64,000 nt of DNA from Chamaecyparis obtusa (lineage: Eukaryota > Streptophyta > Pinopsida > Cupressales > Cupressaceae), in contig BSBK01005140.1 of the NCBI GenBank assembly GCA_027943335.1, forward strand, positions 94,445-158,444, read 5' to 3'. The first letter of the stretch is position 1. Each line of letters opens with the position of its first letter. The notes under the pieces were generated by a model. That model worked only from the letters and a program-made list of their open reading frames with translations. It was not told the origin of the DNA and ran no database searches. Shown here one piece after another: positions 48,107 through 60,420 of this stretch. The translations under genes and the position numbers were made by a program.

Positions 48107-49090
48107 TTATTTACTAACCATGTTAACTCCCATACAAGGGGCAACCATTGCTTGCTGAAAACAATCTTCATTTACATTTTGTTTAGAAGCACAATATGAA
48201 ATATGGTTAGTAGGATCAACAGGGATAAAAACACTATCACATTGACTCTCACTTCTTGATACACACCTATTTGTTTTATTTGATGCACTATGACCACAAA
48301 CTCCAATAGACAAAAATCCTCTGGTAATCCCATATTTCAAGTTATTTTAAATATCGATCATTGTAGTAAAAGTTTGATGTAAAGTCTGTGGCTCTTTATC
48401 TCTCAACAAGAAGCTCATCTTTCTACCAAAAGCACCCAAATAGATTACCAAAAAAATTTGATCATCAGGCCTATAGCCTTTTGGAATATCATGCAATGCC
48501 TTTGAAAATCTAATGTTGAATGATGGGACTAACTCATCTTCTTGAATTTCAATGTCCATCAATTTGTTCAACACACTGCTTGCATCCATTCTTTCAACAA
48601 ACTGCTCCATGAAAGTTGAACTCAATTCTTCCTATGAAGAAATGGAATTTGTTGGTAAAGAATAAAACCAAACTCTGGCATCATCTTTCAAAGTTTGGAG
48701 CAGCAACTTCATGAAGATATCTTCATGAAAAATATCAAAGTCTCCCATTAGATCAACAAAATCCTGCAAATGCTTATATGTTGAATCTGATTGTTTCTCC
48801 TTAAACTCTTGTAAATGCTTCCTAACTTTGTTAGGAATCTCATTTGGGAAACCATGAATACCATCAAAACACAACGGCTCATACTTTTGCACAAAAAACT
48901 TATGCATGAATCTATTATAGACTGTAACCTTACATAATGAAATTCTCAAGTTTTATTCATGAATAACTTATGCAACCATAAGGATACCTAAATCACACAT
49001 ATGTCTCCAAAGAAAGAAACCTAGATTTTTCAACAAATCTGGAGAGATATCTAGACCTACAGTCCCAAATTCCCTCCTATGGTGACTTCT
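48107..49090 (-). pseudogene. Ty3/gypsy Gag (Retrotrans_gag domain), decayed
   Basis: The minus-strand frame contains FDGIHGFPNEIPNKVRKHLQ, YKHLQDFVDLMGDF and the family core FMKLLLQTLKDDARVWFYSLP followed by TNSISS, a stop, then EELSSTFMEQF. In Gag proteins of this family a Trp stands at that stop, so a TGG to TAG change is likely. Gag forms the particle that packages the element's RNA. An upstream part in the same frame (RREFGTVGLDISPDLLKNL, about 49090-49030) probably belongs to it. A second stop lies near 48344 and there is no clear zinc knuckle. It is closest in style to the Athila/Ogre side of Ty3/gypsy. Confidence 0.8.
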
Positions 49091-49563
49091 TCACCCAATA
49101 AGGACCATGAAAATACAAAAAATTAAATGGAAAATATCTAGTAGTACTACAGTTGAAATTTAACTAGTTAACTAGGAAGAAGGGTAGATCTAGAGCCTTA
49201 TTTGTAGCTCCATCAGGTTCTTTTCTTGTAGATTCACCACCTCCTTGAAGAGGAAATTTTTTTACTTGTCTTTGTATCTCCTTCCAACCAACACAAAACT
49301 TCACCAGGATCTCAAAAACTATTTATCAGGACTACAAATACATCTTTAATACATTGATCAAATAGAGAACTTCAAAGTAGCCACTCACAACTTGGTGAGA
49401 TGATATTTTTTTTTGAATCTAACTCTATACTTTCAATGGAAACTACTGGATATGATAAATAAGTTGGCCAGGAGTCCAGCTCAACTTGTACCCACATTAT
49501 TTATAGCTTGTTTATAACACCAGAGATATCAAACTGGATTTAGCATGATTGTTGCATCTCTAT

Positions 49564-49581
49564 TCCCTAGTAGTGTCACCA
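49564..49581 (-). promoter_or_regulatory. decayed primer binding site, tRNA-Asp type
   Basis: Three bases inside the 5' LTR the minus strand reads TGGTGACACTACTAGGGA. It matches the tRNA-Asp-type site TGGCGCCGTTGCCGGGGA at 11 of 18 positions, with all differences being compatible with old decay. The lineage hint (Athila/Ogre/TAT) is weak. Confidence 0.45.
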
Positions 49582-49584
49582 TTT

Positions 49585-52484
49585 TGTTGGCTCTTGGTTT
49601 AGCAAGATTTTAACTACCTTTATTAATGCAAAGATATACCTATGGGGTATCTTACTTCCCATAATTAGTACATTCATACAAGAACAAGGACCAATGAACA
49701 AAGCACAAATGATTTCTACACTTTGAACTATGCAGAATTTAAGTGAGTGCACCTAGGATTAGGATCACTTAATTTCAATCCTTTAACTAATCCTCACAAA
49801 GTAAATATGTGCCCATAATACTTCTGGTTATTTGTGACATGAAGGGATAGGATGTGAAGCTAAGAACACTATCAAGTTACTCACAAATAAATCATGGGCT
49901 ATTTCTATTAAGTCCACAACTATTGTATCAAAGATTTAGAATTTCATTTCATTTAATTTTTGGGTGGAATGGATCTCTGAAATATCCCAAATCTATCATA
50001 GATCAATGTCTTATCCAATGGACAACAAAGTCAAATTAAAATTTCAACAAAGAGCTGTGAAATAAGAAAACAACAAATTCTATTGTGTTGATGCATTACA
50101 CCAATCATACACCATTGATCAAACCATACTTAAGAATCCACTTGTGTACTCAGATATGTAACACATCTGAAAACCAATCATAAAATCAATTATTTCTACA
50201 AAAAAAACTCTATTGCAAACATCTTCAAACATACAATAGAAATACTAAAACACCCTTGATGCTCTAATCAATAAGATCAAGAACCAAATGGAGACAATAT
50301 GATAGTAGTATGAATATGCTGAAATTTTATACATAGGATAGACTTGTTATAATTTACATTCTTATTTGAAAAATCAGAAAGGGTACAAGAAACACCCTAT
50401 GTGAAGAGAAGAGGGAAATATTTATAGAAGGAACCATTCATGGAACCAACCCTAAAAATTATAGAGAAATTGGAACCCTTCTAAATGATCTTAGAAATCC
50501 TTATAAAGGATTGCAACAAGCTACGAATCATTTAGGTCAAAAATACGTCTACAACAACCTCAACAACTAGTCTTAAAAAGAAATGAAAGAATGAAAAAAA
50601 GCCTAGAAACCTAAGAAGATCAGATCAAATCTGATGTACAATTATTTTATTTTCATCATTCAAGGCTAACTGCATTTACATATTCAGTTGATTTCTTGTT
50701 GTGGGCCAAACTAAAATAAATTCCAGAATTAACTTGGAATATCTTGCATGAGTCAGAGCATGAAAATAATTCTGACATCCAAAAAACCCTAGCTACCCTT
50801 GTCTTTCTACCAATCCTCGGCATTAACTTAGCATGGCACATCATGAAGAAAATAAAATTAGATGACTACCCATATCTTCTTCATCATTTATCACTTGCAA
50901 CCGTCCCAAAAAAATCAAATATGATCTGGCCTTGTCATATCTATTTCACTATTCAAAACCCTACAAATAAACCCTTAAATAATTTTAAATTTTTCGCTCA
51001 ATGGCTAACTAATCAAATTTGAAACAAGATCATTGATCTTAGTCTTTCCCAGCACATCGGGAAGCTCTCATAAATCATCACAATAGTCAACTAAGCCCTT
51101 TAAAATATCTGGCTACATCATCTATCTCGGTATCAAGTCAGAATCAAGTAACTCAGCACACTTGGCATCAGACCCACCTTGACCTCAACAAGCATCCCCT
51201 AACTGTTAGTCATCTAGTGAGCACGCGACTGAAGGAATTCTCCAAGTCATGGAACATTTTACTTAACCTTGGTATGGTCTAGAAATCACATGAATGATTC
51301 ATTTGCGTGATCACTGAATCTTTTCTCAATCTGAGGTTTCATTTAGAGAATACAAGATAGACTTTATTAACCAAGTCACCAGATCTTTCACTTAACCCCA
51401 ATTATATCTAAAGATTACACGCTGACCATTGATCCTGTCCTCATCCTATGGCTATTGCTGAATTACTAAGATTTAAACTTAACTCACCTTATATCAAGTG
51501 ATTTAGGAAACAAAGAGAAAACCTGACTTGCCTTTAATTGTGGTCATACTTGGAGATTACAAGACTAAGCATTCTCACATTTGCCAGATAAATTATTTAG
51601 CTTGGGTTAAATCACAAAAATATGGGAAAGCCTCAATTGCAAGATCACTAAATAGAAACTTAACTATTGAAAATAAACCCTTGACTTAACCCAAGCCCAT
51701 TTGGAGATTACATGAATAAAGGACTTCATTGAATCTCTTAATCATTCTCTTAACTAGAGTGAAGTCTTGAGAATACACGACTGAGGAAATCTCCAAGTCG
51801 CTAGATCTTTTCTTTACCCTAGGTTACATCTGGAGAATCAGAACCAATCACTCGATCAAATCTGCTTCAATGGTTGACATTTAATCTCTGAGTGCGAGCA
51901 TACTTGACCACATCATTTGGAGATTCAGTGACTAAAGGAAATATTGATCGTTTGCTAGGTCATTGGATGTTAGGAACTTAGCCGCCAAGATTAGGAGAAT
52001 ACGTGAATAAAGAATTCACTAGATTATTAGATGAAATGACTAACCACCCATAAACTTGGAGAACTAGTGAATGCTCAGTCGCCAGATCGTTGAATAGAAA
52101 CATAATAGCCTAGGCCAGGAAATAAGACATGTGCAGAATGGGGGCATTAATTGGCTCAAAAAGGTAATTAGGAAATAGAAATGTCTATGGTTTTGGACTT
52201 AAACAAATTTCATGAAGCCCTAGTAGATAGGTAAAACCCTATTTCTCAGACCTTAAAAATACAATATCTCCCTATTTTTTTCACATTAGGCCATGCGATC
52301 TAAACTGAAGCTTGAACACATCTTGATTAATCCATGGCTAAGCTCGCAAGATATGAAACATCATACATCTTATTTGCTAGCCAAAACTATGTTGTAGCTA
52401 GGGCATGACAATTTTCTTAGGGTTTTTCACATGGAATGACCATTTTCTTTGGATTTTAGGAAATGACAGGAAAATGGCCTTACA
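49585..52484 (-). repeat. TR-GAG element 5' LTR
   Basis: Direct repeat of 43720-46620; plus-strand end ...AAAATGGCCTTACA, followed by ATATG. Confidence 0.92.
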
Positions 52485-52691
52485 ATATGTTAGTGGTGCT
52501 CTTTTTTCCATGTTTTAGTTTTTGACAGAGGTAGAATTCTGATATATTTTAATATGAATGCTACTCTAGATATGTTTAATCTATTGTTAATTCACATCTA
52601 GAGTGTTGTTTATTGTTCCACAGGCCAACACCCTCTTTCTACTTCTTCTATCAAAAACAATTACCAAGGAGTTAATTATTGTAGTATATTT

Positions 52692-52696
52692 TTAAT
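52692..52696. repeat. target site duplication TTAAT (left)
   Basis: It is repeated at 63037-63041. A second, uninterrupted copy of the target (ATATTTAATGACTATATTTA) lies at 63138-63157. Confidence 0.9.
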
Positions 52697-53943
52697 TGTT
52701 GGATATTACAAATGCATGGGGAGTTGATTGAGACATTTAATATGTTTAATCACTACATTACTGAATGGGCACTCATACTGTTTCCATCTATTTTTTTTCA
52801 CTAATGTCAACATATATTTCTGTAAGGAGAACATGATGGTTATCATACTATAAAGACACCATACAAATGTTTTAGATGCTGCGAAGACAGATGAGATTTC
52901 AAGAAGGTGTTGTGATCTTATATCCAAGATTGCATCATGTAATGTTTCATATTGGATGAGTTACATATGTTTTGGTGAAGACTCATCACTGGACTATGAC
53001 GGTGAGAAATGCCAGAGTTAGTCTTTGTGTTTCTGGTATATCTTCCAGATGATATGGATTCAAGGTATGTGAGCTTGAGGGACAATAGTCAAGGTACTAA
53101 AGGATGTTCATTAGTTAGCACAAGGTACAGATTGATTAGTGATGTTAGTTGTGGCATGTGTTCTAGAAAATACTTATTTGGAAGTCGACTTAGGAGATGT
53201 AGAGTGCATTTTTGTCTTGCAAATGTAAATTACAGATGTCAATCCTTAATTGTTGTAATGGAGTCATTGTATTCTTGTTTTAGATACTATGTGTATCTTA
53301 TCAAGGTTTTATGTAATTATTTGTAATTAGGAAAGGCTTATGAGCTGACCTGATTATGAGAATTGTAATAATGTATAAATGAAAGGCCTTTTCTTTGGAA
53401 AAGATATGGATGAGGAAAAGGTGATATTGAGAAGTTGTGAATGTTGTGAGGTTGTGTTTGTTGTATGTAGAGAAAACATTTACTAGTGGACTTCATTAGA
53501 ACTAATCAAGAAAAGATAGTTGTTGCCGAACAGTTCAAAAAGATTGTGTATTTCTTCATATACACTTGTATTGTGAATAGTGAGTTCTAGAGGTGGATTT
53601 AACCTTCTTTGGGTAGTGATCTCTCCCTTTTTTCTTAACTCCTAATAGGGTCTGTCCTCTAACAAGAACTATGTACTATAATGTTTCAATAAGCTCCTAA
53701 TAGGGATAAATCTACTAACAAGGATAATATACTCTCAGTACATCATTTGTGGGTTCTTATTCCCATCAAGGTTTTTACCTTTAACAGGGTTTCCCTGAGA
53801 CCAAAATATTGTATTATTGTGTTGGTAGTCAGTGTTCATTGAATTTGATAGTGGTTCTACTTAAAGTTTAAATTTTAATAATCTTTCATACAAGTGATTC
53901 ACCCCCCCCCCCCTAGTTGTATTGTGGACTATTATTCCTAACA
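52697..53943 (+). repeat. copia 5' LTR
   Basis: 1247 bp, from TGTTGGATATT to ...ACTATTATTCCTAACA. The distal part holds CTCCTAATAGGG repeats, GGTTTTTACC and a run of 12 C. Confidence 0.95.
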
Positions 53944-53945
53944 AT

Positions 53946-53957
53946 TGGTATCAGATC
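53946..53957 (+). promoter_or_regulatory. copia primer binding site (initiator tRNA-Met)
   Basis: TGGTATCAGATC lies two bases after the 5' LTR; it differs from TGGTATCAGAGC by one base. Confidence 0.9.
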
Positions 53958-54004
53958 TTTTGGTCCTCGGAGAGAAAGCTTAACAACTTGAGGTGATCCT
54001 GGAG

Positions 54005-54940
54005 ATGGCACTATATAGGAAGGATGGTTCAAAGTTTGATATTGAAAACTTTGACAGTTAGAAGAACAAGATGCAAAATCATCTTCTATGTTTGAGCATC
54101 GACTATTGGTTGATCACAAAGAATAAGGTGGCTATCAAGAATGAGAGTGATTTTCCATCAGCTATTGATGATGAAAAGAAGGTATTCTCATATAACATGG
54201 TTGCAAGGGAAGCACTGATAAGCACACTATCTGAAGGTGAGTTTATTGAAGTAAAAGACTTGGATTTGGCATATGAGATTTGGAGAAGATTAGAGGCATT
54301 ATATGAAGGAGACAAATATACCAAGAAATAAAAGTTATAGAACTAGAAAACCAAGATGGAGAAGTTGCAAATGAAGGATGATGAAAGCATTAGGGATTAT
54401 GTTCAAAGGGTTATAGAAGTTGTGGTTGGAATTAGAAATTGTGGAGGCACTTATGATGACGAAGAAGTTGTTGCAAAGATTCTTAGATCATTGACACCAA
54501 TATACAAGTTCAAGGCTATGTTTATTCAAGAGACTATACACTTAACTCTAAAACTTAGCAAAGAGATGTTGATTGCAAAGCTAACTACCTTTGAGGCTGC
54601 TAAAATGGGAGATTCAGTACCTAAATTGGAATCTGCATTCAAGGCATCTACACAAAATAAAATGTCTGCACTTCTGAGCACCAACACTAAAGACCTAAAA
54701 GAAGAGCTTGGTGAGTATACTAAGGAATCAAAACAGATAATGGCAAAGGAAAGAAAGATGGATGAATTTGTTGCACTGATTGCTAGAAGAGAAAAGAGAG
54801 GTAAGGGAAAATTTGAAGGCAAGTTACCCTTGAAATGTTTTTCATGCATTAAGGTAGGTGATTTTACATCTAGATGCCCTACAAGAGTTCCTAAATACAA
54901 ACTTTATTTTTCCAAGATTAAAAGGGATAAACAATATTAA
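54005..54940 (+). pseudogene. Ty1/copia Gag (decayed)
   Basis: The start ATG at 54005 (MALYRKDGSKFDIENF) is followed by a Gag domain of the UBN2 type: YEIWRRLEALYEGDKYTKK, then MKDDESIRDYVQRV and KILRSLTPIYKF, then a Lys-rich linker and a zinc knuckle at 54836-54877, CFSCIKVGDFTSRC, in which the expected His is Asp. Stops lie near 54060, 54329, 54341, 54347 and 54938. Gag packages the RNA. It is in the same frame as pol, as usual for plant copia elements. Confidence 0.9.
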
Positions 54941-57900
54941 TATGCTAGTGAAGGCATTTCTGATGATGATGATTTAGATTATGAAGAGATTGGACTTGTT
55001 GCTATTAGAGATGAACCAGTACATGAGGAAAAGGCTTTAGTATCTCATGTTGACGAGAAAATTGAATGGATTATAAATAGTGGTTGTTCACATCATATGA
55101 CTGGAGATAGAAACAAGTTTCCCAAGTTAGTAAAGTATAATGGTGGTGTTTTTTGATTTAGAGACAATCTTCCTAAATGAATCATAGGTGTAGGATCCAT
55201 TACTTTGGATGGAAAGACTAATACATATAATGTGCTTCTTATTGATGGACTAAAACATAACTTGTTAAGTGTTGGACAACTAATGGATAAAGAGTTTCAA
55301 TTAAGTTTTGTTAATGGTAAATATTTTATCAGAAGTAAGGCAGGTAAATTGATTGCAACCGGTGCTAAATCTAGAGGTAATGTATTTGAATTAAATACAT
55401 CTAGAGCCTCTTTTTTTGTTGCAAAGGTAGATTATAGTTGGTTATGGCATAGAAGATTTTGTCATGTTAATTTTGATAACATTGTGAAGGAAAGTATGGC
55501 TAATGCAGTAAGAGATATACCGAAGATTATGAAACCATCTAACACTGTATGTAGAGAATGTGTTATGGGAAAATAGACTAGAAGGAGTTACAAAAGAAAA
55601 GTATATACATCAAAAGGAAATTTGGATTTGGTTAATATAGATTTATGCGGAGCTACAAGGACAAGATCATACAATGGTGAAAGGTATTCCATACTCTTTG
55701 TTGATGACTTTTCTAGAATGATGTGGGTTACTTATTTGAAAGAAAAATAAGAAGCATTTGATAAATTCAAGTTGTTCAAAGAAAAAGTAGAGAATGAATC
55801 AGGTTTAAAGGTTAAATTTCTAAGGTCAGAAAAAGGTGGAGAGTTTACTTTAGACTTATTCAATTCAAATTGCGAAGAGCATGGAAAGAAGAGATGGAAA
55901 TTTTCTCCTAGGACTCCACAACATAATGAGATAGCAGAGCGAAGGAACATGACTATACTTGATGTTGCTAGGACAATTTTTCTTGAAGGAATTGTATCTC
56001 ATGTACATTGGAGAGAGGTTGTTGGGACAACAGTGTATACACTGAATAGAATTTAAATTAGAGAAGGTACAAGTAAGACTCCTTATGAATTTTGGTTTGA
56101 TCATACTCCTACTGTAAAATACTTTAGAATATTTGGTAGTTAGTGTTATATCAAGAGAGATGATGAGATAGGAAAGTTTGATGCTAGAAGTGATGAAGGA
56201 ATTTTTCTTGGTTATTCTACCAAGAGCAAGGCCTACAAATGTTTCAATCTGAGATTAACAAAGATGATTGAAAGTAACAATGTAAGGATACATGAAAAGT
56301 TTCAGATACAAGAAAGAATGTATGAAAATAATCAGATTATAGAGATCAAAGTAGCTACTATTGCTGTAGAAGAAGAACTTGTTGAGGCAGAATGTAAAAA
56401 AGAGACTTGTGATGTTGAAACAAGTGAGGCTATTGAGGTTCCTAAGAGTCTGAGGTATGTAAAAAATAAGCATCCTAAAAATCAAATTATTGGTGATTCT
56501 AATCAAGGAGTAATGACTAGATCAAAAGCTAGTGAAGAAATTTATTTGATTTCTCAAGTTGAACCAAAGACTACACATGAAGCATGTAGAGATGAATCTT
56601 GGATTAATTCTATGAAAGAAGAGCTAGATCAGATAAAGAAGAATAACACTTGGGAACTGGTTCCTAGACCTAAAAACAAATATGTAATAGGAACAAAATG
56701 GGTTTTCAGAAACAAAATGAATGAAGAAGGAGATGTTGTAAGAAATAAAGCAATATTGGTATGTAAGGAATAATCACAGCAAGAAGACATAGACTTTAAA
56801 GAAACATTTTCTCCTATTTCTAGAATAGAGGCAGTAAGATTATTCTTGTCTTATGTTGCACATAAATATTTCAAGGTATATCAGTTGGATGTAAAATATG
56901 CATTCTTAAATGGGGGTCTTGAAGAAGTATACATAGAACAATGGGATGGATTTCCTCTATGCGAAGATGGAGACATGGTATGCAAGTTGAAAAAAGATTT
57001 GTATGGGCTAAAGCAAGCTCCAAGAGATTGGTATGCAAGGTTAGATAAGTATTTACTTCATCTTGGATTCAGAAAAGGTAATGTTGATAACAATTTGTAT
57101 TTAAGAACTTGTGAAGATGGAATCTTGATAATAGAAGTCTTTGTTGATGATATTATCTTTGGAGGTAATGATGATCTATGTAAGAAATTTTCTAAGGAAA
57201 TGGAAAGTGAATTTGAGATGTCCATGCTAGGTGAAATGAAATTCTTTCTAGGAATGTAAATAAATTAGTGAAAAGATTGTATCTTTATTTCTCAGACTAA
57301 GTATCTCAAAGAAATGCTATAAAGAAGTTTGGAATGGAAGAATGTATTTACTAGTAGGAACACCAATGGTGACCGATAATAAGCTATCATGTAATGATGA
57401 ATCTCAGTGTGTATTTTAGACCAAGTATAGATCAATGGTTGGAGGAGTACAATATTTGACTCATACCAGACCAGATATTGCTAATGATGTTGGAATTGTG
57501 GCTAGATATCAGGCAAAGCCAAAGGAGACAAATCTAGCTACTATGAAAAGGATATTCAGATATCAGAAAGGGATAATTGACTATGGCCTATGGTATGATA
57601 GGAATGATAGTTTTATACTTCATTCTTATACTAATGATGATTGGGAAGGAAGAATTGATGATAGAAAGAGTACTAGTGGTGGTGTATTTTTCCTTAGGAA
57701 AAAGTTAGTTTCTTGGCAAGTAAGAAACAAGATTGTATAGAAAAATCTACTGCTGAATTAGAGTATGTTGTTGCTTCTGTTAACTGCACTCAAATTGTTT
57801 GTATGAAACAAATGTTGAAGGACATAGGACTAAATTTTGATGAGCTTGTGGTTATCCATTGTGATAACACTAGTACAATGAATATGTCAAAGAATTTGGT

Positions 57901-57980
57901 GATGCACTCTAAAACTAAACATATTTCTATCAAATATTACTTCTTGAGAGACAAGTGGCAGAGAAGGAACTAAAATTAGA
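54941..57980 (+). pseudogene. Ty1/copia Pol: protease, integrase, RT, RNase H (decayed)
   Basis: Protease: IINSGCSHHMTG at about 55067-55102, with Asn (AAT 55076-55078) where the family has the catalytic Asp, so this copy's protease is dead. Integrase: the zinc-binding HHCC part (WHRRFCH near 55446 and CRECVMGK near 55554), then the core with LVNIDLCG, FVDDFSRMMW, LRSEKGGEF (Glu at the usual second Asp) and [57 protein letters not shown] and FVDDIIFGG with the Asp pair at 57146-57151. RNase H: KSTSGGVFFL, STAELEYVVAS, VIHCDNTSTMNMSKN. The frame is shared with gag until about 57260, is shifted in 57435-57740, and then returns. At least ten stops are present. Confidence 0.93.
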
Positions 57981-58361
57981 ATATATTAGTATAAAAGAGT
58001 AGATTGTAGACATCTTCACAAAGCCATTGCCAAAAGATACCTTTGAATATCTCAGAGCTATGTTGGGGGTTCAGGCCCCTCCTAGTCACAATTAAATGAT
58101 GTAGAGATGCATCAGTCGAAAAGTTTTTAGAGCCTTATCATAATCTGGATGGGATCTAGGGATCTAATCCTCAAGGGGAGTGATTGTGGAAGAAAGATGT
58201 TGTAAATAATTTGATGCCTCATGGAACCCTTTTCTATTATTGTCAAAGGGGGAGTGTTTCTATGAGAAAATCCCTACTATGTGGGGGGATTGTTTGGTTG
58301 TAGAACTTTGGATTGATATAACTTTAGAATGATAGATTTTCCCATATGTTGACATCAATGC
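57981..58361 (+). other. copia 3' untranslated internal region
   Basis: No ORF. It links RNase H to the polypurine tract and carries a second TCAAAGGGGGAG block near 58234, a PPT-like repeat. Confidence 0.6.
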
Positions 58362-58362
58362 C

Positions 58363-58373
58363 AAAGGGGGAGA
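58363..58373 (+). promoter_or_regulatory. copia polypurine tract
   Basis: AAAGGGGGAGA, one base before the 3' LTR. It is the same as the family A tract. Confidence 0.88.
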
Positions 58374-58374
58374 T

Positions 58375-58929
58375 TGTTGGATATTGCTAATGTATGGGGA
58401 GATGATTGAGACATTTAATATGTTTAATCACTATGTTACTAAATGGGCACTCACACTGTTGTCATCTATGTTTTGTCACTAATGTCAACATATGTTTCTA
58501 TGAGGAGAATAGGTTGGTTATCACAATGTACAAAAATTGTACAGATATTTATGATGTTGCGAAGACAGATGAGAGTTCAAGAAGGTGTTGTGATCTTATA
58601 TCCACAATCGCATCATGCAATGTTTCATATTGGATGAGTTATAGATGTTTTGGTGAAGACTGGTCACTGGAGTGTGACAGTGAGAAATGCCAGAGTTAGC
58701 CTCTGTGTTTCTGGTATATCTTCTAGATGATATGGATTCAAGGTATGCAAGCTTGAGGGATGAAATTCAAGGTAGTGAAAGATGTTCATTGGTTAGTGCA
58801 AGGTACAGATTGATTGGTGATGTTAGTGGTGGTGTGTGTTCTGGAAAAGACTTATTTGGAAGCTGACTCAAGAGATGTAGTGTGCATTTTTTTTTTGCAA
58901 ATGTAAATTAAGTATGTCAGTCCTTAATT
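58375..58929 (+). repeat. copia 3' LTR, first part
   Basis: It starts TGTTGGATATTGC and matches 52697-53251. It breaks off after TCCTTAATT, where the insertion begins. Confidence 0.93.
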
Positions 58930-60285
58930 TTTATTTTTATTTTGCAAAAATTTATATTTATATTATTAATAACTGGTTCAAAAGGGCTCTCATAGAAAGA
59001 ACCAGGAAAGAAAACTCCATTCATGACCCATTAATTTACAAAGTGAGCTTCAGATCCTCATAATATTCCCTAAACTACCTGAAGCCCCAAGGTCATAAAT
59101 AGACTTGGTTAAAAATTGAAAATAGACCCCCAATACAAAATGATAGAATGTCACTGCGTTTGAAACATATAGAAGATGACAATTCTAAGACTACCCCAAA
59201 ACCCACAGCCAATTCGAAGGCTGAATTAAATTAAAAAACCCCATTACCCAATTACAATTTTGATGCACAAAATAATGTGCCAAAGTACAATCATATAGTA
59301 ATGGAAAGACATGTGAAAGCATCTTTGAAGTAGAGGGCTTCAGCGAAGCAAACCAAAACCAATGATAGAGGCTAAGGAAGAAAGAGGGAATATGTCATCC
59401 CATAACTGATAAACGAGCCGTTGAAAAAATACCTGCACGAGAATATTAGTTGAGACAAAAATATACATTATGCCATTTAGTATGTCATAAAACATAATCC
59501 CCACAACCAAAATGTGGAGGCGGAGACAAGAATAGAGAAATCCACAATCGATCAACATGAGAGAAAAGAGGATCTCCTAAACCCAAAGGAGCATGAGGTG
59601 ATGCCAAAGAACAAACAGGGGAGGAGGAAGGTGAATCCAAAGCATGAGTAGGGGAGGAGGAAGATCCTATTGACAATGGAACTGAAGTATGAATAGGAGC
59701 TACCACAGGAAGAGAATTAATGCCTAGAGAATTGCCATCCATCAGGAGAGAGTCAAAACCCAGGCTTGAGGCACAAACATGTGTCGATAGACCAAGAAGA
59801 GCATAATTTTTTGCAAAATCCTTTCCTCTATGACCTGCATCAAAGGGAATCCTGTTAAGAAGGTGATCAAGAGGCATAATGGAAGAAGAGGTGAGACAAT
59901 ATTTTACTACAGCTAGCAACATGATATAATTTTCCAAATTGAAGAGAAGATGTCATGGGAATACACCACCAATGTGAACATCTTATAACCAAAAATTATA
60001 TTTCTGGACTGCTAAAACCAAGCCATTATCTTGAAGGAAATGTGACAAAATAACCCAATTCACAATAGACAACAACAGAGTCCAAGATTGAGATAAATCC
60101 TAATTACTAGTAAATATTTTCCTAATTATTAATAACCCAAGAGTAATAATTATTATTAACAATAAGAGTAATAAAAATTTTCCTAATTACAAGTAATTAT
60201 TTGCTCATAAGCCTTTCCTAATTAATCAAAATAATTATTATTACAAACCAACTAATCAATAGGATCCTTTATGATCCTTTCAACA

Positions 60286-60420
60286 ATCATTAAATAATTT
60301 CTTTGTATAGAGGCATCTTATGAGGTAAACCACAACATATTTTATCACAAAAGCATCAACCTTTCCCCATTTGCATATTCTGATTTCTATATCTAATTCC
60401 ATTACTCATAACTTTCAATT
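60286..60420 (+). repeat. 135-bp direct repeat, copy 1
   Basis: From ATCATTAAATAAT through CTTTGTATAGAGGCATC to TCATAACTTTCAATT; it recurs at 62145-62280 with about seven differences. Confidence 0.9.

Larger units (their letters stand above)
43720..52484 (-). mobile_element. complete non-autonomous Ty3/gypsy element (TR-GAG type)
   Basis: The 8765-bp element has two direct LTRs, 43720-46620 and 49585-52484 (2901 and 2900 bp), TG...CA-type ends and flanking pentamers GTATG (43715-43719) and ATATG (52485-52489) that differ by one transition. The minus-strand order is 5' LTR (right copy), a decayed PBS, a Retrotrans_gag gene, a second acidic ORF, 3' LTR. No protease, RT, RNase H or integrase is seen in the 2964-bp internal region. 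TR-GAG is the published name for gag-only gypsy elements of plants; the second ORF is an addition. Confidence 0.9.

Noticed and set aside
53009..53326. Plus-strand ORF of 105 codons
   Set aside because: It lies wholly in the copia 5' LTR and is disrupted in the 3' LTR copy.
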